NCBI RefSeq assembly: GCF_018691265.1
Contig: NW_024881330.1
Span: forward strand, 21,353,886-21,417,885
Reading direction: 5' to 3'
DNA: 64,000 nt
Source: Tyto alba
Lineage: Eukaryota; Chordata; Aves; Strigiformes; Tytonidae
A program made the translations under genes and the position numbers. This document shows positions 1 through 11,723 of this stretch, piece by piece (the first letter of the stretch is position 1; each line of letters opens with the position of its first letter). Under the pieces are notes generated by a model, which worked only from the letters and a program-made list of their open reading frames with translations, ran no database searches and was not told the DNA's origin.

Positions 1-38
1 CATTTTCTTCTCTCTCCTCTTTCCTTCTCTGAACACAG

Positions 39-83
39 CTACTTAACTATCTACTGATCTCAAGTGATCTCTCATTGCTCAAG
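39..83 (+). CDS. Possible 45-nt internal exon (unidentified gene)
   Basis: The window opens with a long, almost pure pyrimidine tract ending in CAG at 36-38, an excellent acceptor. A donor of the form CAAG|GTAACT follows at 84. The 45 bases between are open in one frame only, phase 0 at both ends, and read LLNYLLISSDLSLLK, a leucine-rich helix-like peptide; the other two frames hit stops early. The length is a multiple of three, so the exon could be skipped without a frameshift. I do not recognise the peptide. A short open stretch with good splice sites can arise by chance in this much sequence, and the rest of the gene would lie outside the window. It shares phase with the plus-strand candidate at 14580-14636. 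Confidence 0.22.
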
Positions 84-1654
84 GTAACTTTTCCTTTGAA
101 AGTTAATCCCTCACTGAACACTTCTGCTAAGAAGGTCACGAGGAACTGTAATTTGTTTAGACAGTTCCCACCCTTACGAAGTAGACAGGGCTCCTATTCT
201 TCTTGTAGTTTACATAGAGGTAGAGGTGTCACCTCCATAGGAGCATGGCAAGCATTACAAGTAGCAAATGAGAATGTTTTTTTTTTTATTTTTCCTGAGG
301 GCATCTAGGTAAGATGACAGCAGACTAAAAATCCAATGATAAACTACTTCACAGCCCAAATTAACTTGATTTAGTACTTTGCTTTTCATCCCATCACCTC
401 TAATTTCTTAGCTTTTGTATTGCTCTGCTGTTTGTGCCCCCTTCTTGTATCTGCCCTCCTGCTTTTATTAGACCCATCATGCCTCCAGCTAAACTCTTGT
501 CCCTGTTAGCATTACCTCATTTTCTTATTCCTACCCAATAAAAAACAAAAATTAATCTGGATGTACTATCTCCTAGCTTCCAAAGTAGACTTTCAGCCGC
601 CTAGTCTATCACTCTTCTTCACGGAAGACAGGCTACTTCCTCCTTATTCAGACTACCTAAATACTGGCACTTATCTAATAAATCTTCTAGATTTGAATTT
701 AATCTGAAATAATCTTAATCTGATACAGACTCTGATTCCAGATCACCCACTATCTAGTCACATAAAAAAAAATTCTTCATCAACGTCGCTTCCAGGCTAA
801 TACAGGCTTTGTGTGGATAGCATCATCAGGTTCCCTCTTTATCTGCAGTGCAGAAATCCGTAGTAACTAAGCATAAACAGCAATTTTCAAAGGCCACAAA
901 CTGACAAAATGCAATGCTTTATCACCAAGGCTACCTCCTACCAAATTTTTTGTTTCCACTCCAAAGATTGAGACCAGTGCAGCTTTATAGTGGAAGAACA
1001 CTATGACTGTTCTGTTACTCTTGCTATTTCCAAAATATTCCCTTTCCCCCAACCTCAGTGTCAAAACTGCAATCAAATCAAACTTGTAAGTGCCATCTAT
1101 TCTGAGGCTCTTCTAAAATACTCATTCTTGAATGGGAAACTTCATCCCAAAGGTTAAATATTCACAGGTGCAAGCTTATACCAATCCCAGATAAATAGTA
1201 GATTGCTAATTTCCATTTTTGTTTTTAATTTACATGCTTAAACACTGTTGACTTCACATTTGAGTGTAAATGAAGACTACATAAGAATAATCATTCATAT
1301 GTAGCAAAGTTAATTGTGGTTTTGTGGTGTTGAAAAGTATGGGGGGAGTTGGAATTTTCCAGATTCTTTGTCGTAAAAGCCATTAATGAGCAAAAGGAGA
1401 AGAGAAAAATAATAGCCAAAAGTCATAATTTTGAAAACAGAGAAGTTGTAAAATGACATGTAGCTCAATCAATGTGATTAATTTGCTCCACACTTTGCAG
1501 ATGCTTTCGCCTTCGCCTTCTAATTCTGGCAACTATTCTGCTGAATCAATCTCACAAACCCAAATTAATAAGGTGGGAATGACAAGTATGGCTTTATAAA
1601 GGTTAGCTGTTTGCAATTTAGACAGTAAGAGACCGCTCTCTGCTTATAATATGA
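84..1654. other. No convincing gene; AT-rich non-coding DNA
   Basis: Open frames here are short and lack good splice context. A minus-strand frame at 867-1076 is preceded by a fair acceptor (TTGATTGCAG), but its peptide is not recognisable. If the frame at 1655-1837 is a terminal exon, this stretch would hold its 3' UTR; only an ATTAAA-like signal on the minus strand near 1226 was noticed. Confidence 0.4.
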
Positions 1655-1837
1655 TCAGGCATAGTTTGACAGGAAAATCTCTTCAGTCAAAATGCCAAAG
1701 TTATCAAGTTGTGAATCTCTACGTCCTCTACTTTCATTCAGCTGAATGAATTGTAAGTTCAGTAAATTTTTGCCTTCAGTGCCTAGGTTTGGATAGTTAA
1801 AAGCTTCTGGTTTGCGGTGATGCTTGGATTTACATAG
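1655..1837 (-). CDS. Possible 3'-terminal coding exon (unidentified gene)
   Basis: On the minus strand a strong acceptor (TTTTTTGTACTTCCCCAG, 1838-1855) is followed directly by 60 open codons in phase 0 and a TGA stop at 1655-1657. The peptide begins LCKSKHHRKPEAF and ends TEEIFLSNYA. It is hydrophilic, with mixed charge and no transmembrane segment, and its composition resembles coding DNA more than the AT-rich surroundings do. The phase fits the candidate at 2756-2904, which ends at a codon boundary. I do not recognise the sequence. Open frames of this length are common by chance here, so the claim rests on the acceptor and the phase match; a pseudogene or a chance frame is equally possible. 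Confidence 0.27.
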   Translation of the reverse strand, partial: LCKSKHHRKPEAFNYPNLGTEGKNLLNLQFIQLNESRGRRDSQLDNFGILTEEIFLSNYA

Positions 1838-1861
1838 CTGGGGAAGTACAAAAAACACAGC

Positions 1862-2060
1862 ATGGGTGAAGCCTCACAATCACCTCCTCCCCAACATGTG
1901 CCATTTGTTGCCCATGTCTCTTCCTTCCTTCAGGAAGCCCCACCACTCATTTGCCCTCTTGTTCTGGGTCAGCTAGGAAGAAACCCCAGGGGGAGGGTGG
2001 GGGGAATGGAATGGAGAGACAGGACAGGTGCTTATTTTTATCCAATAAAACCTGCATACT
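1862..2060. other. Locally GC-rich patch
   Basis: This is one of the few GC-rich stretches in the window, including a purine-rich run around 1988-2022. On the minus strand a pyrimidine tract and TTTCTTCCTAG acceptor at about 1973 precede about 89 open bases ending at GAG|GTGATT near 1873. On the plus strand a frame also stays open from 1862 to 2128. Openness on both strands is expected from GC-rich sequence, so neither frame is called as coding. Confidence 0.3.
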
Positions 2061-2755
2061 TTCTAGAACCTTTAATGGTTCATGCTAACAAGAGGAGAAT
2101 ACAGAGACAGCATAAAGGATTCCCATGACAGTTCTGATATTTTCTGGGAAAAGGAAACCTGACGCAAGAGAAAGCACAGATCTACACTTATTTTTCCCTC
2201 CTTTGAAGATATCTGTGGTTTACAGGCTGCCAATACTGCCAAAGAGAAAAATAAAAATCAGAAAGTCAGGCCCTCAAAACAGAATTTAGAATGCATTTAT
2301 TTGCTTTTTCGTCTACTTGGTACATATCTCATTTTCAAGCTTTGATTCATGATGTTAAAGAAAAAATATTTTTAGGGAAAAAAAAAAAAGCTTATTTCTC
2401 ATATCATCTTTTAATTTAAATATTGAAGCACTATAAAGAAAAAAAAAAGGCTATGAATGATTAACAGAATCATGACAAAAATCATGAGAATTTGTCTCAC
2501 TTTTAGTATTCACTATATAATACAGTCACAAACCCTTCCAGTGAGAAAAGGGCACAAAATAAATTTATTTGCTTTCCAGATTAGTTTTGTCTTCTTGGGT
2601 TTTATCCTCAGAAAAACATACGTGGCCTCATGCTAATGACACTTAAGATGTGACACTGAAGAAGCAGGACATTCAGCAGAAGTTGAGACATTAATAAAAA
2701 ACAATATATTTTTAGTCTCCCATTCCATCCTTTTCCAGGGCTATTCTCAACTTAC

Positions 2756-2904
2756 TTCAAAGTGGGACTTTCTGTCACACTGCCTCAGCTGGAAGTAGAT
2801 TAGGGGTTTTATGTGCCCCTTCATCCTCAGAAATTTCCTTTTCAACTTTTCTTCTGCAGCAGTTGCAGTGGATAGGTTTAAGATTCTTTTATAACTACAA
2901 CACA
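2756..2904 (-). CDS. Possible internal coding exon (unidentified gene)
   Basis: On the minus strand an acceptor (CAGTTCTTTTTCCAAG) ends at 2905 and a consensus donor GAA|GTAAGT starts at 2755. The 149 bases between begin with two bases of a split codon, stay open for 49 codons and end on a codon boundary. The peptide is basic and helix-like, including TAAEEKLKRKFLRMKGH and ending RQCDRKSHFE. Its starting phase matches the end of the acidic exon at 4650-4808, and its ending phase matches the start of the candidate at 1655-1837. A second acceptor (CTACTTCCAG) inside it could give a shorter 33-nt exon. The family is not recognised. Support is splice signals and phase only. Confidence 0.25.
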
Positions 2905-3910
2905 CTTGGAAAAAGAACTGATGGGGAGTCAAAAGGTATTCAGCTTGAATAATCAGCAGGTGCCCTTAATAAAACATATGATAATCAAGATTCAGATTTA
3001 TATATATTCCCATTTAATTCCTGATCTTGTTTAATACAACAGTCAGGATTCAGTGTTTTCCCTGAAAGATGTGTTCATTAAAGGGAATTGCCAAAATAAC
3101 TTGTAATTCAACATTAATTTCCAATATTGATTGCTATAAACAAAGAAAAAAGTCATATATTTTTCTGAATTTCACCCAAAACAGTAGTATGTCTATTGGT
3201 GGGCCCTGGAAATGCAGCGATAAGTACAAAGAAATAACAAAACCAAATTGTTATGAACTGATAGTGGTGCATAGTCTTCCACTGCTGACAGAAGGAACTG
3301 AAAGGATGACAGTATAACAACTATGTAAGTAGTGGTTTAAATAATTATTTAGTAATGCCAGTAACAGGAACAGTACTTTTTTTCAGCTAAGAAAAACAGT
3401 ATCCGAGAGACACGTGAACAAGTGAACACACAGTAATTGTAGTATTTACTTACAGCACAGTGATAATAGCACTTAACTCCCTCTGTTTATAAAGCATTTC
3501 CATTCATAATCTGGTCTCCCTTCCTTCAGAGTAAGATTTGTAGCAGCTAAACTCTAAACTATCAACGAGACTGTTTTCATCTCTTAGGATGGCTTACTAA
3601 GTATCAATAACCTGCAGTGCAAAATGTAAATGATTTTTTCAGAAGTTTGTAAGCTACATAGAGGACATGTAGAAAATAAATTTTCATGACTTCCCCACTG
3701 ACATCTGAAGACTCTGTAGGAAAGACTAATTTTCTGCAGTCATAACATTTGACTATTCAAATGAATTTATTCTACTTTGTCCAAGACACATGAAAATAAT
3801 ACAAAAACAGGAGCGTAACAAGCTATGATGAGAAAATGTATGTCAATATCCGGGAAAGAACAGAAAGACATAGAAATCATCAATATCCAAATGCCTGAGG
3901 GGGTTGTAGA

Positions 3911-4000
3911 CTAACAGAAGAACATCACCACAACAACTCCAGCTATTTGATAGGCATCCTTACCTGCAGAAGACAAACAATAAAGCAATCAAGTGGAAAT
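3911..4000 (-). CDS. Alternative 3'-terminal exon, two acceptors
   Basis: Two good minus-strand acceptors lie close together. From the one ending at 4001 (CTTCTTCCTGCCAG) the phase set by the exon at 4650-4808 reads DFHLIALLFVFCR and a TAA at 3960-3962. From the one ending at 3964 (TTTGTCTTCTGCAG) the same phase reads GKDAYQIAGVVVVMFFC and a TAG at 3911-3913. Both would close the acidic protein with a short hydrophobic tail, like a tail anchor, although both are short for a membrane span. The bases CAG|GTAAGG at the second site also form a good donor, so its role is ambiguous. An AATAAA on the minus strand at 3766-3771 lies at a reasonable distance for polyadenylation. This is an alternative to the exons at 2756-2904 and 1655-1837. 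Confidence 0.22.
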
Positions 4001-4649
4001 CTGGCAGGAAGAAGGTTAAATCAATGCTCTAAATAACAGTACACGATACTGCGCTTTTTCTGTCAGCTGAATGGGAAACAGCACAACCCTTCAGGCTGAA
4101 CACTAGGTAGGAATGAATTGGTGTGGCTTATGCTAAAATACCTCTATCTTCAATAATTTACAAGTAACGAATGCATCAAAAAGGCATCTACAACTTTAAA
4201 ACTTATCCTTTCACAAATCACTAGTTTTCTACCATGCATAATAAGTTCTATAATAAGCTCTATTTTAATCCTAGAATCTACAGACACAATCTGTTTTTCT
4301 AGCAATGTTTCCTAGGCAAAGAAGCAATGAACAGACATGCTGCATTCCTAGCTTCGGATCTGATAATAATTGACTTCTGAGGCCTGTTCTCTACAGCTAA
4401 ATACATAGAAAATAACATTCTTGGAGGAAAACATTAAAGGCAAGATGATTCACCTCCCTGAAAAGTACATCTACCAACACATTTAAATATTTACCCTTTA
4501 CCAGGTTTAACTCCACAAGTGGACTCATTTTTTATTCTTACAGTAATATATTAGTAGCACTTTTTATACATTTTAAACCACAAAATCTTTTTGACCCGTT
4601 GGACACAGTTTGGCCAGTATTCCCTCAAGAGGTGGGCTACAATGATTAC

Positions 4650-4808
4650 CTTTATTACAAAAGTATTCCACTTCTTCACAGCTCAGATTTTCAGGCTCAA
4701 ACTCTGCAGAAAAGCTTTCCTCCAATGGAAAGTCTTCTTTTGAGATAGTATCATTTTCCTCAGACAGGCACTCTTCTTCTTCATCCTCAATGGCATCCTC
4801 AAGGGGCC
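4650..4808 (-). CDS. Probable acidic internal coding exon (unidentified gene)
   Basis: This is the most coding-like stretch in the window. On the minus strand it runs from an acceptor (TGATTCTTTTTAAAG) to a good donor, AATAAAG|GTAATC. It is 159 nt long, beginning with two bases and ending with one base of split codons (phase 1 to phase 1). The peptide is strongly acidic: it starts [19 protein letters not shown] and ends EEVEYFCNK, with a Ser/Glu/Phe-rich middle. It is GAA/GAG-rich, as expected for coding sequence with splicing enhancers. A second acceptor (TTTTGCCACAG) at 4830 would add 21 nt in the same frame, encoding FLILFK. Without splicing, the frame runs on to a stop near 4573 and would end GQKDFVV. 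I could not assign a family; acidic stretches of this kind occur in many cytoplasmic and luminal proteins. Confidence 0.45.
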
Positions 4809-6402
4809 CTTTAAAAAGAATCAGGAACACTGTGGCAAAACCATCTAACAGGACAATGTGAAATAAAACCTTAGTGAACTTAGAACTGGAGGTCTTTAGC
4901 TAGCTTTTCCTTCCATGCCTGTGTTCAGCATTAATTAGAAATAACATTTTATGGAAAGTGAAATTGAAAGTGACTGTTTTTCTGATAACTTCAAATCAGA
5001 ATATTCAAAGTGTTATTAATATGTATTAATAATACTCACACATGGGTTTTTTCCATTATTCATTGGGCTTTACTAATAAATGCAGACAGTTTTAACAATG
5101 GAAATCAAAGCTATATTTGTAGAAACCACATAAACAGCGAGGACCCTCCTCTTGTTTGTCAGTCATTTTTTTTGATGCTGAATTACAGTATTTAATAGGT
5201 TCCATTTACAGGCTTCATTTCTTGAGTTAACAGGACTGACAACAGTAAATTACTACAAAGGTACTGACAGTATAAACTTCAGCTTATTCTGCTACTTTGC
5301 TCCAACCAGCACCTGACAGTATCCATGATCATTCATTTGCTAGACTCTTTAATAGACTCCTAGTCAATGGACAGGACTCGAACAGACTATCACTTCATGT
5401 CACAGAGGCCAACCAACCATCGTGGTAAACTACTGAGGCTTACAAAAACAAGACAGTTACAGAAGCAGCATATGAATCTGAATTTTAAATGGCAGCCTGA
5501 GGTCTTTGATTCTTCTTCTAGTTACTTAGACATACTCTTCCTACAGATTCTCCTGAAGAGCCAGTGACTGACAGATCTATAACACCCAGGTTACCAATTG
5601 GAATGTACTCAACAATTACAATTTCTTCTTTCTTATATACACAGAATTCACAATCATTGGTTAATAGCAACTATTTACTAAAGACATCTCTTGTGAAGGT
5701 GCAAGAATTTTACCCTAGATTTAAGTAGAGATTTGAAATAACTAAACATATTTTAATTTAACTAAGATTTTATTAAATGTCAATATATTTCAAAATCCAT
5801 TTTAAGACTGGATTTCAAAAGAGAGATTTCATTATACATGGTTGAGGCTTGAAAAAAAATTACATATTCCACTCTCCAATGAAAGCATAGCCTCATTTAT
5901 AATTGACTGAGTATTTCTTCCTTGAAATGAAAGCTAGCTAGCTAATGAAAAAAAATGTGATTTGTATTTATATGATAGTTTTCCCGTATTAAATACACTA
6001 TTCCTATATAATCTATCATGCTGATACAATACAGAAATGATTCTGTTGCATTCAATTAAATGGAAGGGATAAATTTTTAAATGAAATCAAATATTGACTA
6101 CACTCTAATTTTATGTAATTTATTATGAACCAGTGAATACCTACATTTATTAAAACAGCAGAAGTCACTTTAGGCTAGGTTGTGTAATTCTTGCTTCAGA
6201 GGTATATGATGGTTACTTTTTATCAAAAATGACTGAGATTCCCAGCTGGGATTCCAAAAATTAATATACCTTACTATCTTTCATGGAAATATGACTATTT
6301 GTGCCAGCTGAGAATCTGATAAAATGAACCCACTTTTGTGGACACATACTCACCAACACTAGATGTCATTCAACAATATATCTCCTAAAATAAGGGGCTA
6401 TT

Positions 6403-6436
6403 ATTATGACTGAAGAAACATTATGACTGAAGAAAT
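6403..6436. repeat. 17-bp tandem duplication
   Basis: The unit ATTATGACTGAAGAAA plus C or T occurs twice back to back with one mismatch at the last base. It looks like a recent replication-slippage duplication in otherwise unique sequence. Confidence 0.85.
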
Positions 6437-8444
6437 AAAGATTCTCACTATCAAAGTACCCATTACTTTTAACTGCACCTTCTAGTCATGTTAGGAAAAA
6501 ATCCAGCAACTGCATATGCACAGGGAATGAAGAGTAGATATCACACTGTACAGAACAGAGAACAAAGCACTAGAGCACATTGGAGCAGTTCACTGTAGCT
6601 AAACATGGGCAGTTTGGGCACCTTAAGTGTGTCTTGTTTCATTGTAGAAATGAAAGCACAAGGGTTCTGCACAAACTACCAAAAAATCCTTTCAGATTTC
6701 ATAATATTATTGATATGGGATATTGTCTGTAGAGCCATTTATTGGAGTATACTTCTGGTAACATCTGGATAAATTAGCTAATAAGTGAAAACACAATGAA
6801 ACAAAAATATGTTATTTTGGGGAAATGTAAATTTCTGCCATGTATAAAGATGGATAAATACCATGTTTTGCATAATTTCAAAAGCAGCCATATGCCTGTA
6901 ATAAATTTTCCAAATATTTTAAATTTTGGGGAACAATGTAAACTTCAGCCAACATTTCAGTGAAAGTTGCCTTCCTGCTGAATGGCTGAGTCTTTGTCAT
7001 TTGACTTTTTCAACAAGTGTCTTGCAAAATACAGCAAAAGTAACATACTTGCAAGTAATCTAATTGGCCTGTGTACATAACATTTAGGTCTGTTTCTAGA
7101 TGTTAAACTATTTTTTTTTTTGATCGGGTCAACAGTCCGTAATCAACAAACTAATAATCACCGTACATTAATTAAGAAAATAATAGAAGTGTAGTTGGTA
7201 TCCTTTCATTTGTAGCAGTCATGGAAACACACACCTTATAATTTCCATTGACACTGTTTCTGAAAAAGCAGAAGAGAAACAATGTACACACCAGCTCCAC
7301 AGGGAAGGTTCAAACCCCTGTCATTTTGTAGGTTGGGACTTTATTTTTTAAACAAATCTCAGACTAAAAAAAAAAATATCAACAAATGCTTTCATAGATA
7401 CATCCTATGTATGAACAGGTATGTTACATTTCCTAAAGTTACCTGTTGAAGCGTTTGAAAACATAAATGTCACATCCAAATGAAATCTGAGGTATGCATG
7501 CATCTACACCAGGTTTTGCTTTGCATATGCCAAGCGACATATAAAAAACAGTGATGTTTATCCAGTCACATGTGGGCACGCATCAGAGCGTTACATAACA
7601 GTTCACCTCAGGGGCTGACATCAGACACCGCACTCCAAAAAGCAGCATGACTTCCGTTGAAATTGAGGGATATTTTTCTAGGTTTCAGGCTACTGCTGCC
7701 TTATCTAATTCACCTATCTACAACCTGATCATTGGGACAAATTCTGTCTTATTCATGTTGAGTCATCTTTTATTTTTTAAGTGTTCAAATACATTTAGCT
7801 CATGCCCAGAGCTATAAACTGATAACTTTAAAGAGTAAGGCATTGTTCAACATGAGTAAGACCAGCCTACAAGAATGACAGCAAAATTAAGTCTGTCTTG
7901 GTTGCTAGTTTCATGTGAACTGAAATATCGATGCCTGATTTCTGTAGCTATTTTTAATTATCACTCAGATATAGAGTGGGTTAAAGAAAACAGTAAAATC
8001 AAAAGTCACTTACTAGAAGTATAAGCACATAAAACTCTGTTCTTGACTACTGCATCTAATCACTTGCACATAAATAGACAATGAATAAAAGTAAATTTTC
8101 AGAATCTCACAATAAAGATTGCATGGAATAACATATTCTTGACTAAAGCAAACACATCAACTCTGCAGGCTTAGTTTTGCCTAATTTAGCCACATGTTTC
8201 CAACAATCACTTCCTGATATCAATAAATCTAGTCAGCTACACAACTAAGAATTTATCTATCTGGTTCAAAAATATATAGGTCAGTTTTGCAAACTTTACT
8301 AGCTCCTATATCTAGGGAACAACCTGCACAGCATCTATTCAACTTCTTCCCTGATTTAAAATACATAAAAATACAGTCATATAGACCAAAATAAATCAGT
8401 CTTTAAAAATAACAGTTTCTTTCAACTGTCTTCTCTGATAGTGC

Positions 8445-8460
8445 TTTTTTTTTTTTTTTT
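8445..8460. repeat. Poly-T tract
   Basis: This is a 16-base T run followed by CCAG. It would make a strong plus-strand acceptor, but no open exon with a donor follows. Confidence 0.9.
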
Positions 8461-9439
8461 CCAGCTGCTGTTATGTTGATATATTACCTTCAGCAGTCCA
8501 AACACAGCTTAATCAGTTACTTTAGTACTATACTTTACCTTCTGCATTTCTTTTAAATTGTTGATTTAATTTAATAGTATTACACCCATTGCTTATACTG
8601 ATCGTGTTGTTAAGCACCTATGGCACAACACGTACTATGTCTGCTTTTATTTCAATAGGAATAGGGTCAAGGTCCCATCCCTGTTCTGCTGAAAAATGCT
8701 TTTCAATAGCTGCTGATTAAGTGTGACATTGCAACCAACAAATGCCATGATGACACAGCAATGCAAATCCAAATAATTCCTACTACTGAAATTCATCTGA
8801 GTGTCATAGTGGTCTGACAGTAAACAGCTCTGATATGACTGGACTCTTAAATAAAACAGGAAAATTTCAAACCAAAATGGTTTAAGAATTTAGTTGAAGA
8901 GTTAATTCCAAAGATAGTCTAGATGCTTGTCTTCTCATTTCAGCAATTCTTTTCCTATTAGCACTCAGTAAAAGAATGCAATGTAGTCTAATGAGAGGTG
9001 GTTCTGAAATGCTTCAGATTAGCTAGATACATGATAAACAGTTAAGAATTCCAAAATGCACTAGGTAAAAACTCAATTTCTAATCTTAAATGGGGGTACT
9101 GAAGGCAACCAAAGTCTCCACTATTTCATTCTAGATTTTGCATGAAGCCTTGAAAAAAACTATTTCCTTTATAAAACAAGCAAATACTTGTGTTATATAT
9201 AACACAGGAGATTGAGGGGTTTGGTAGTTTGTTTATTCATTTGGTACTTTATTCCATTAATATTTTATTAATATGACCATAAATCTCAAATATTTTTTCA
9301 AATAACATAGATAAACAAGAGGCAGTAGAAAACAGTACAATTAGTGACAGCAACGAAGGAGTCAATGTAGCAGAAATCTATATGGCTTAGTGGACACAGT
9401 AGTCCACTTTGAAAAATCACCACATATAATTTGATACAA

Positions 9440-9575
9440 ATAACAATATCTACCGAGGAGAGGCTGACGAGTGAGCTGCATGTGCCTTCATGGAGAAAAT
9501 TACTTCTGAATGAGGCCACTTGGCAGCGCAGTGTGAGGAAATCTAAACTGCGCTCCCTAATTTGTACCAGATTTA
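9440..9575. other. CpG-containing, high-complexity island
   Basis: This short stretch holds several CpG dinucleotides (ACCGAG, TGACGAG, AGCGCAG, TGCGCTC) in a window where CpG is rare. The plus-strand frame is open through it and reads in part LHVPSWRKLLLNEATWQRSV. The minus frame is also open. No acceptor with a pyrimidine tract precedes it on the plus strand. It may be a conserved non-coding element, a fragment of an old retrocopy, or an exon with weak splice sites. Confidence 0.3.
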
Positions 9576-11679
9576 CAGACACTGAAGCATGTATTTTTTT
9601 AGCACTGTTAATGTATTAAATGCTAAAAAATAAATAAATCTTTCTCAATTAGTCATATACTTCAACATAAATGCAAAATTATAGATACAAACACACAAAG
9701 ATAGCTAGGTAAGTGGCAATCTTTACACAGTAAGTAAGAAATGCTACATCAACAAGTGAAAGGATAGGCCATGTTTAGCAAAAGAAAACCAACATTGTAA
9801 GAATTTTAATAACACAGTAAAGTGTGAGAATGAACCACCAAAAAAAGGGTTTACATTCATTTAACAAAAGATGCTTTTGCTACAATATGCTCCTCTGAAC
9901 ACAAATTTGAGCATCGGACCCTTTGAGCATGTTAGTCCCAATACAGCTATGCATGATTCCAGTTTTATGGTACTATAACCATAAGGAAATAATTGAAATT
10001 CAGTAACATTAAACTGGGTAAGTTAGTTCTGTAATCATTTCTCATAGTCAAATTCATCAGACTTCTCCCTAAATTAAACCACTTAAATGCACGCTCAAAT
10101 TAAGCACACACTTATATGTTTTCCTTTCCAGTGCTTTGCACTTAAAAGCCATGTATCCTACAGTGGGAAAGTATTATTGAAATAATTATCTCATGAAAAT
10201 GTTAAGTGGTTAGGTTCCTTCCCACCTAACAATATTCTCCTACATTCCTAGAGCAGCACATAAATCAGTGCTCTTAACAAATTAAGAATGCTTCAGAAAG
10301 CCTACAATACTTGACAGTGAGTGGCTGGGGAGAGGTTAATGAGTATAATTAGTAGTAGTAGCATTAAATAATAACAACTCTGATAAATCAGAGAAGCCTA
10401 AAATTCACTGGATCAACATCATGCACTTTGCATGCTTTGTGTGATCCATCCAGTATTTCCTATGATAACATGCTGCCACACAGAGATTACCCTTAGCTTA
10501 TAATAAAACCAAGGTATGTGGTGCTCTCTGATTACAAACAGAGGGAAGAGCTTCAGAAAAATCAATCCATTTGTCTCCTGTTTCAACAAGAACATTTTCT
10601 TCTAAATACAAACAATTATGTAAGAAAATCAGTAGGCAAACACTTCATATTGATTCACATGTGGAAGACACATAGTGAACATTTTTTCTAAAAATTCAGT
10701 CAGGAACATTAAAAATATAAAAGAGGGTTGAATTTATTTCATTTTAAATAAGGTAGCAGGGGTGAAGATACCATACAGTATTTTAGAGTTCACTTCCTCC
10801 TGGGAAGATTTCTATACAAGACTTCTTAGCTGCTTCTTCAGCCTTTCAGTTAATTCAAAGGAGTGGTTGTTTCCAACCACTGTGCTTTTAAAGCAGCCTG
10901 GAGACAAGTTTAACATCAATCTGAACAACCTCAACAGAAACAATTCAGCTTTTCCTTCTTTTGCGGATGAATTTTTTACAAGATGCTACTAAAAATATAC
11001 TCCCAAGTTCCTCATTGGGAAGCTGGCTTTCTCTTGAGCTTTATACATTTTTTTAACATGTCCAGGTTCAAATATTTCAGACCCTATATGTTGAACCAGG
11101 GTGAAGACATGGACTGATAAAATACAGGAGATGAATGTATCCTTTAGCAATCAGAATAAATTTTCAGTTTCTGTCAAGCACTAGGACTGCCAGATACTAT
11201 TCAATCACCGAGACTTCAATACGCCCCTGAGAAGGAGAACCTTCAACTAGAGGTATCTAGATGAATCACGGAAATGGAAGTACACACCGAGTCTGCAGCT
11301 AACATCATAGATGACAATAAAGGAAAATAGTAATGAAAGTTTTCCCACTGAACAAGTTGTTCCCCGCAGCCCAACAACCTGACACAGTGACTGTCCATGC
11401 TACTTCTGTGTCTTGGCTTTTAATTAATAGTGCTCCCAATTTTCAGTTTTCATGGTAAAAGATATTGCCTCTCCCTTCCTGTGAGAACTGAAAATATTTT
11501 AATTACATAATTCCATGAGAATAGAGAGAAAGGGCCAAGTGCAGTGCCTTAATAATCTTCTGTTAGATGCTAGATGGCAATACCTAATCTTGACAAACTG
11601 ACAGCTTCAGGAACACCTTAAATAATAAGCATCCTATTGGCAGTGGGTGACTGAAGTGCAAAATGGGAAATCAGTTTAG

Positions 11680-11723
11680 AAAAAAAAAAAAAAAAAAAAA
11701 AAAACAAAACAAAACAAAAAACC
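11680..11723. repeat. Poly-A / (AAAAC)n tract
   Basis: About 25 A residues are followed by several AAAAC units. No target-site duplication or recognisable element body was seen upstream, so it is called simple sequence rather than a retroposon tail. Confidence 0.9.

Larger units (their letters stand above)
4830..9430. other. Gene-free AT-rich stretch
   Basis: No exon with convincing splice sites was found. A minus-strand frame ending at the donor CAACAG|GTAACT (about 7442) encodes KPGVDACIPQISFGCDIYVF but lacks a pyrimidine tract before it. The stretch contains a GCTAGCTAGCTA run at 5934-5943, a 17-bp tandem duplication at 6403-6436 and a T16 run at 8445-8460. Confidence 0.4.

Noticed and set aside
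7290..7325. GGTTCAAACCCC, a tRNA B-box-like sequence
   Set aside because: No A box, acceptor stem or cloverleaf can be drawn around it.
7442..7560. Minus-strand frame with cysteines ending at CAACAG|GTAACT
   Set aside because: Good donor but no acceptor with a pyrimidine tract; phase does not fit neighbours.
9650..9712. Plus-strand segment before CTAG|GTAAGT
   Set aside because: Stops in all three frames.
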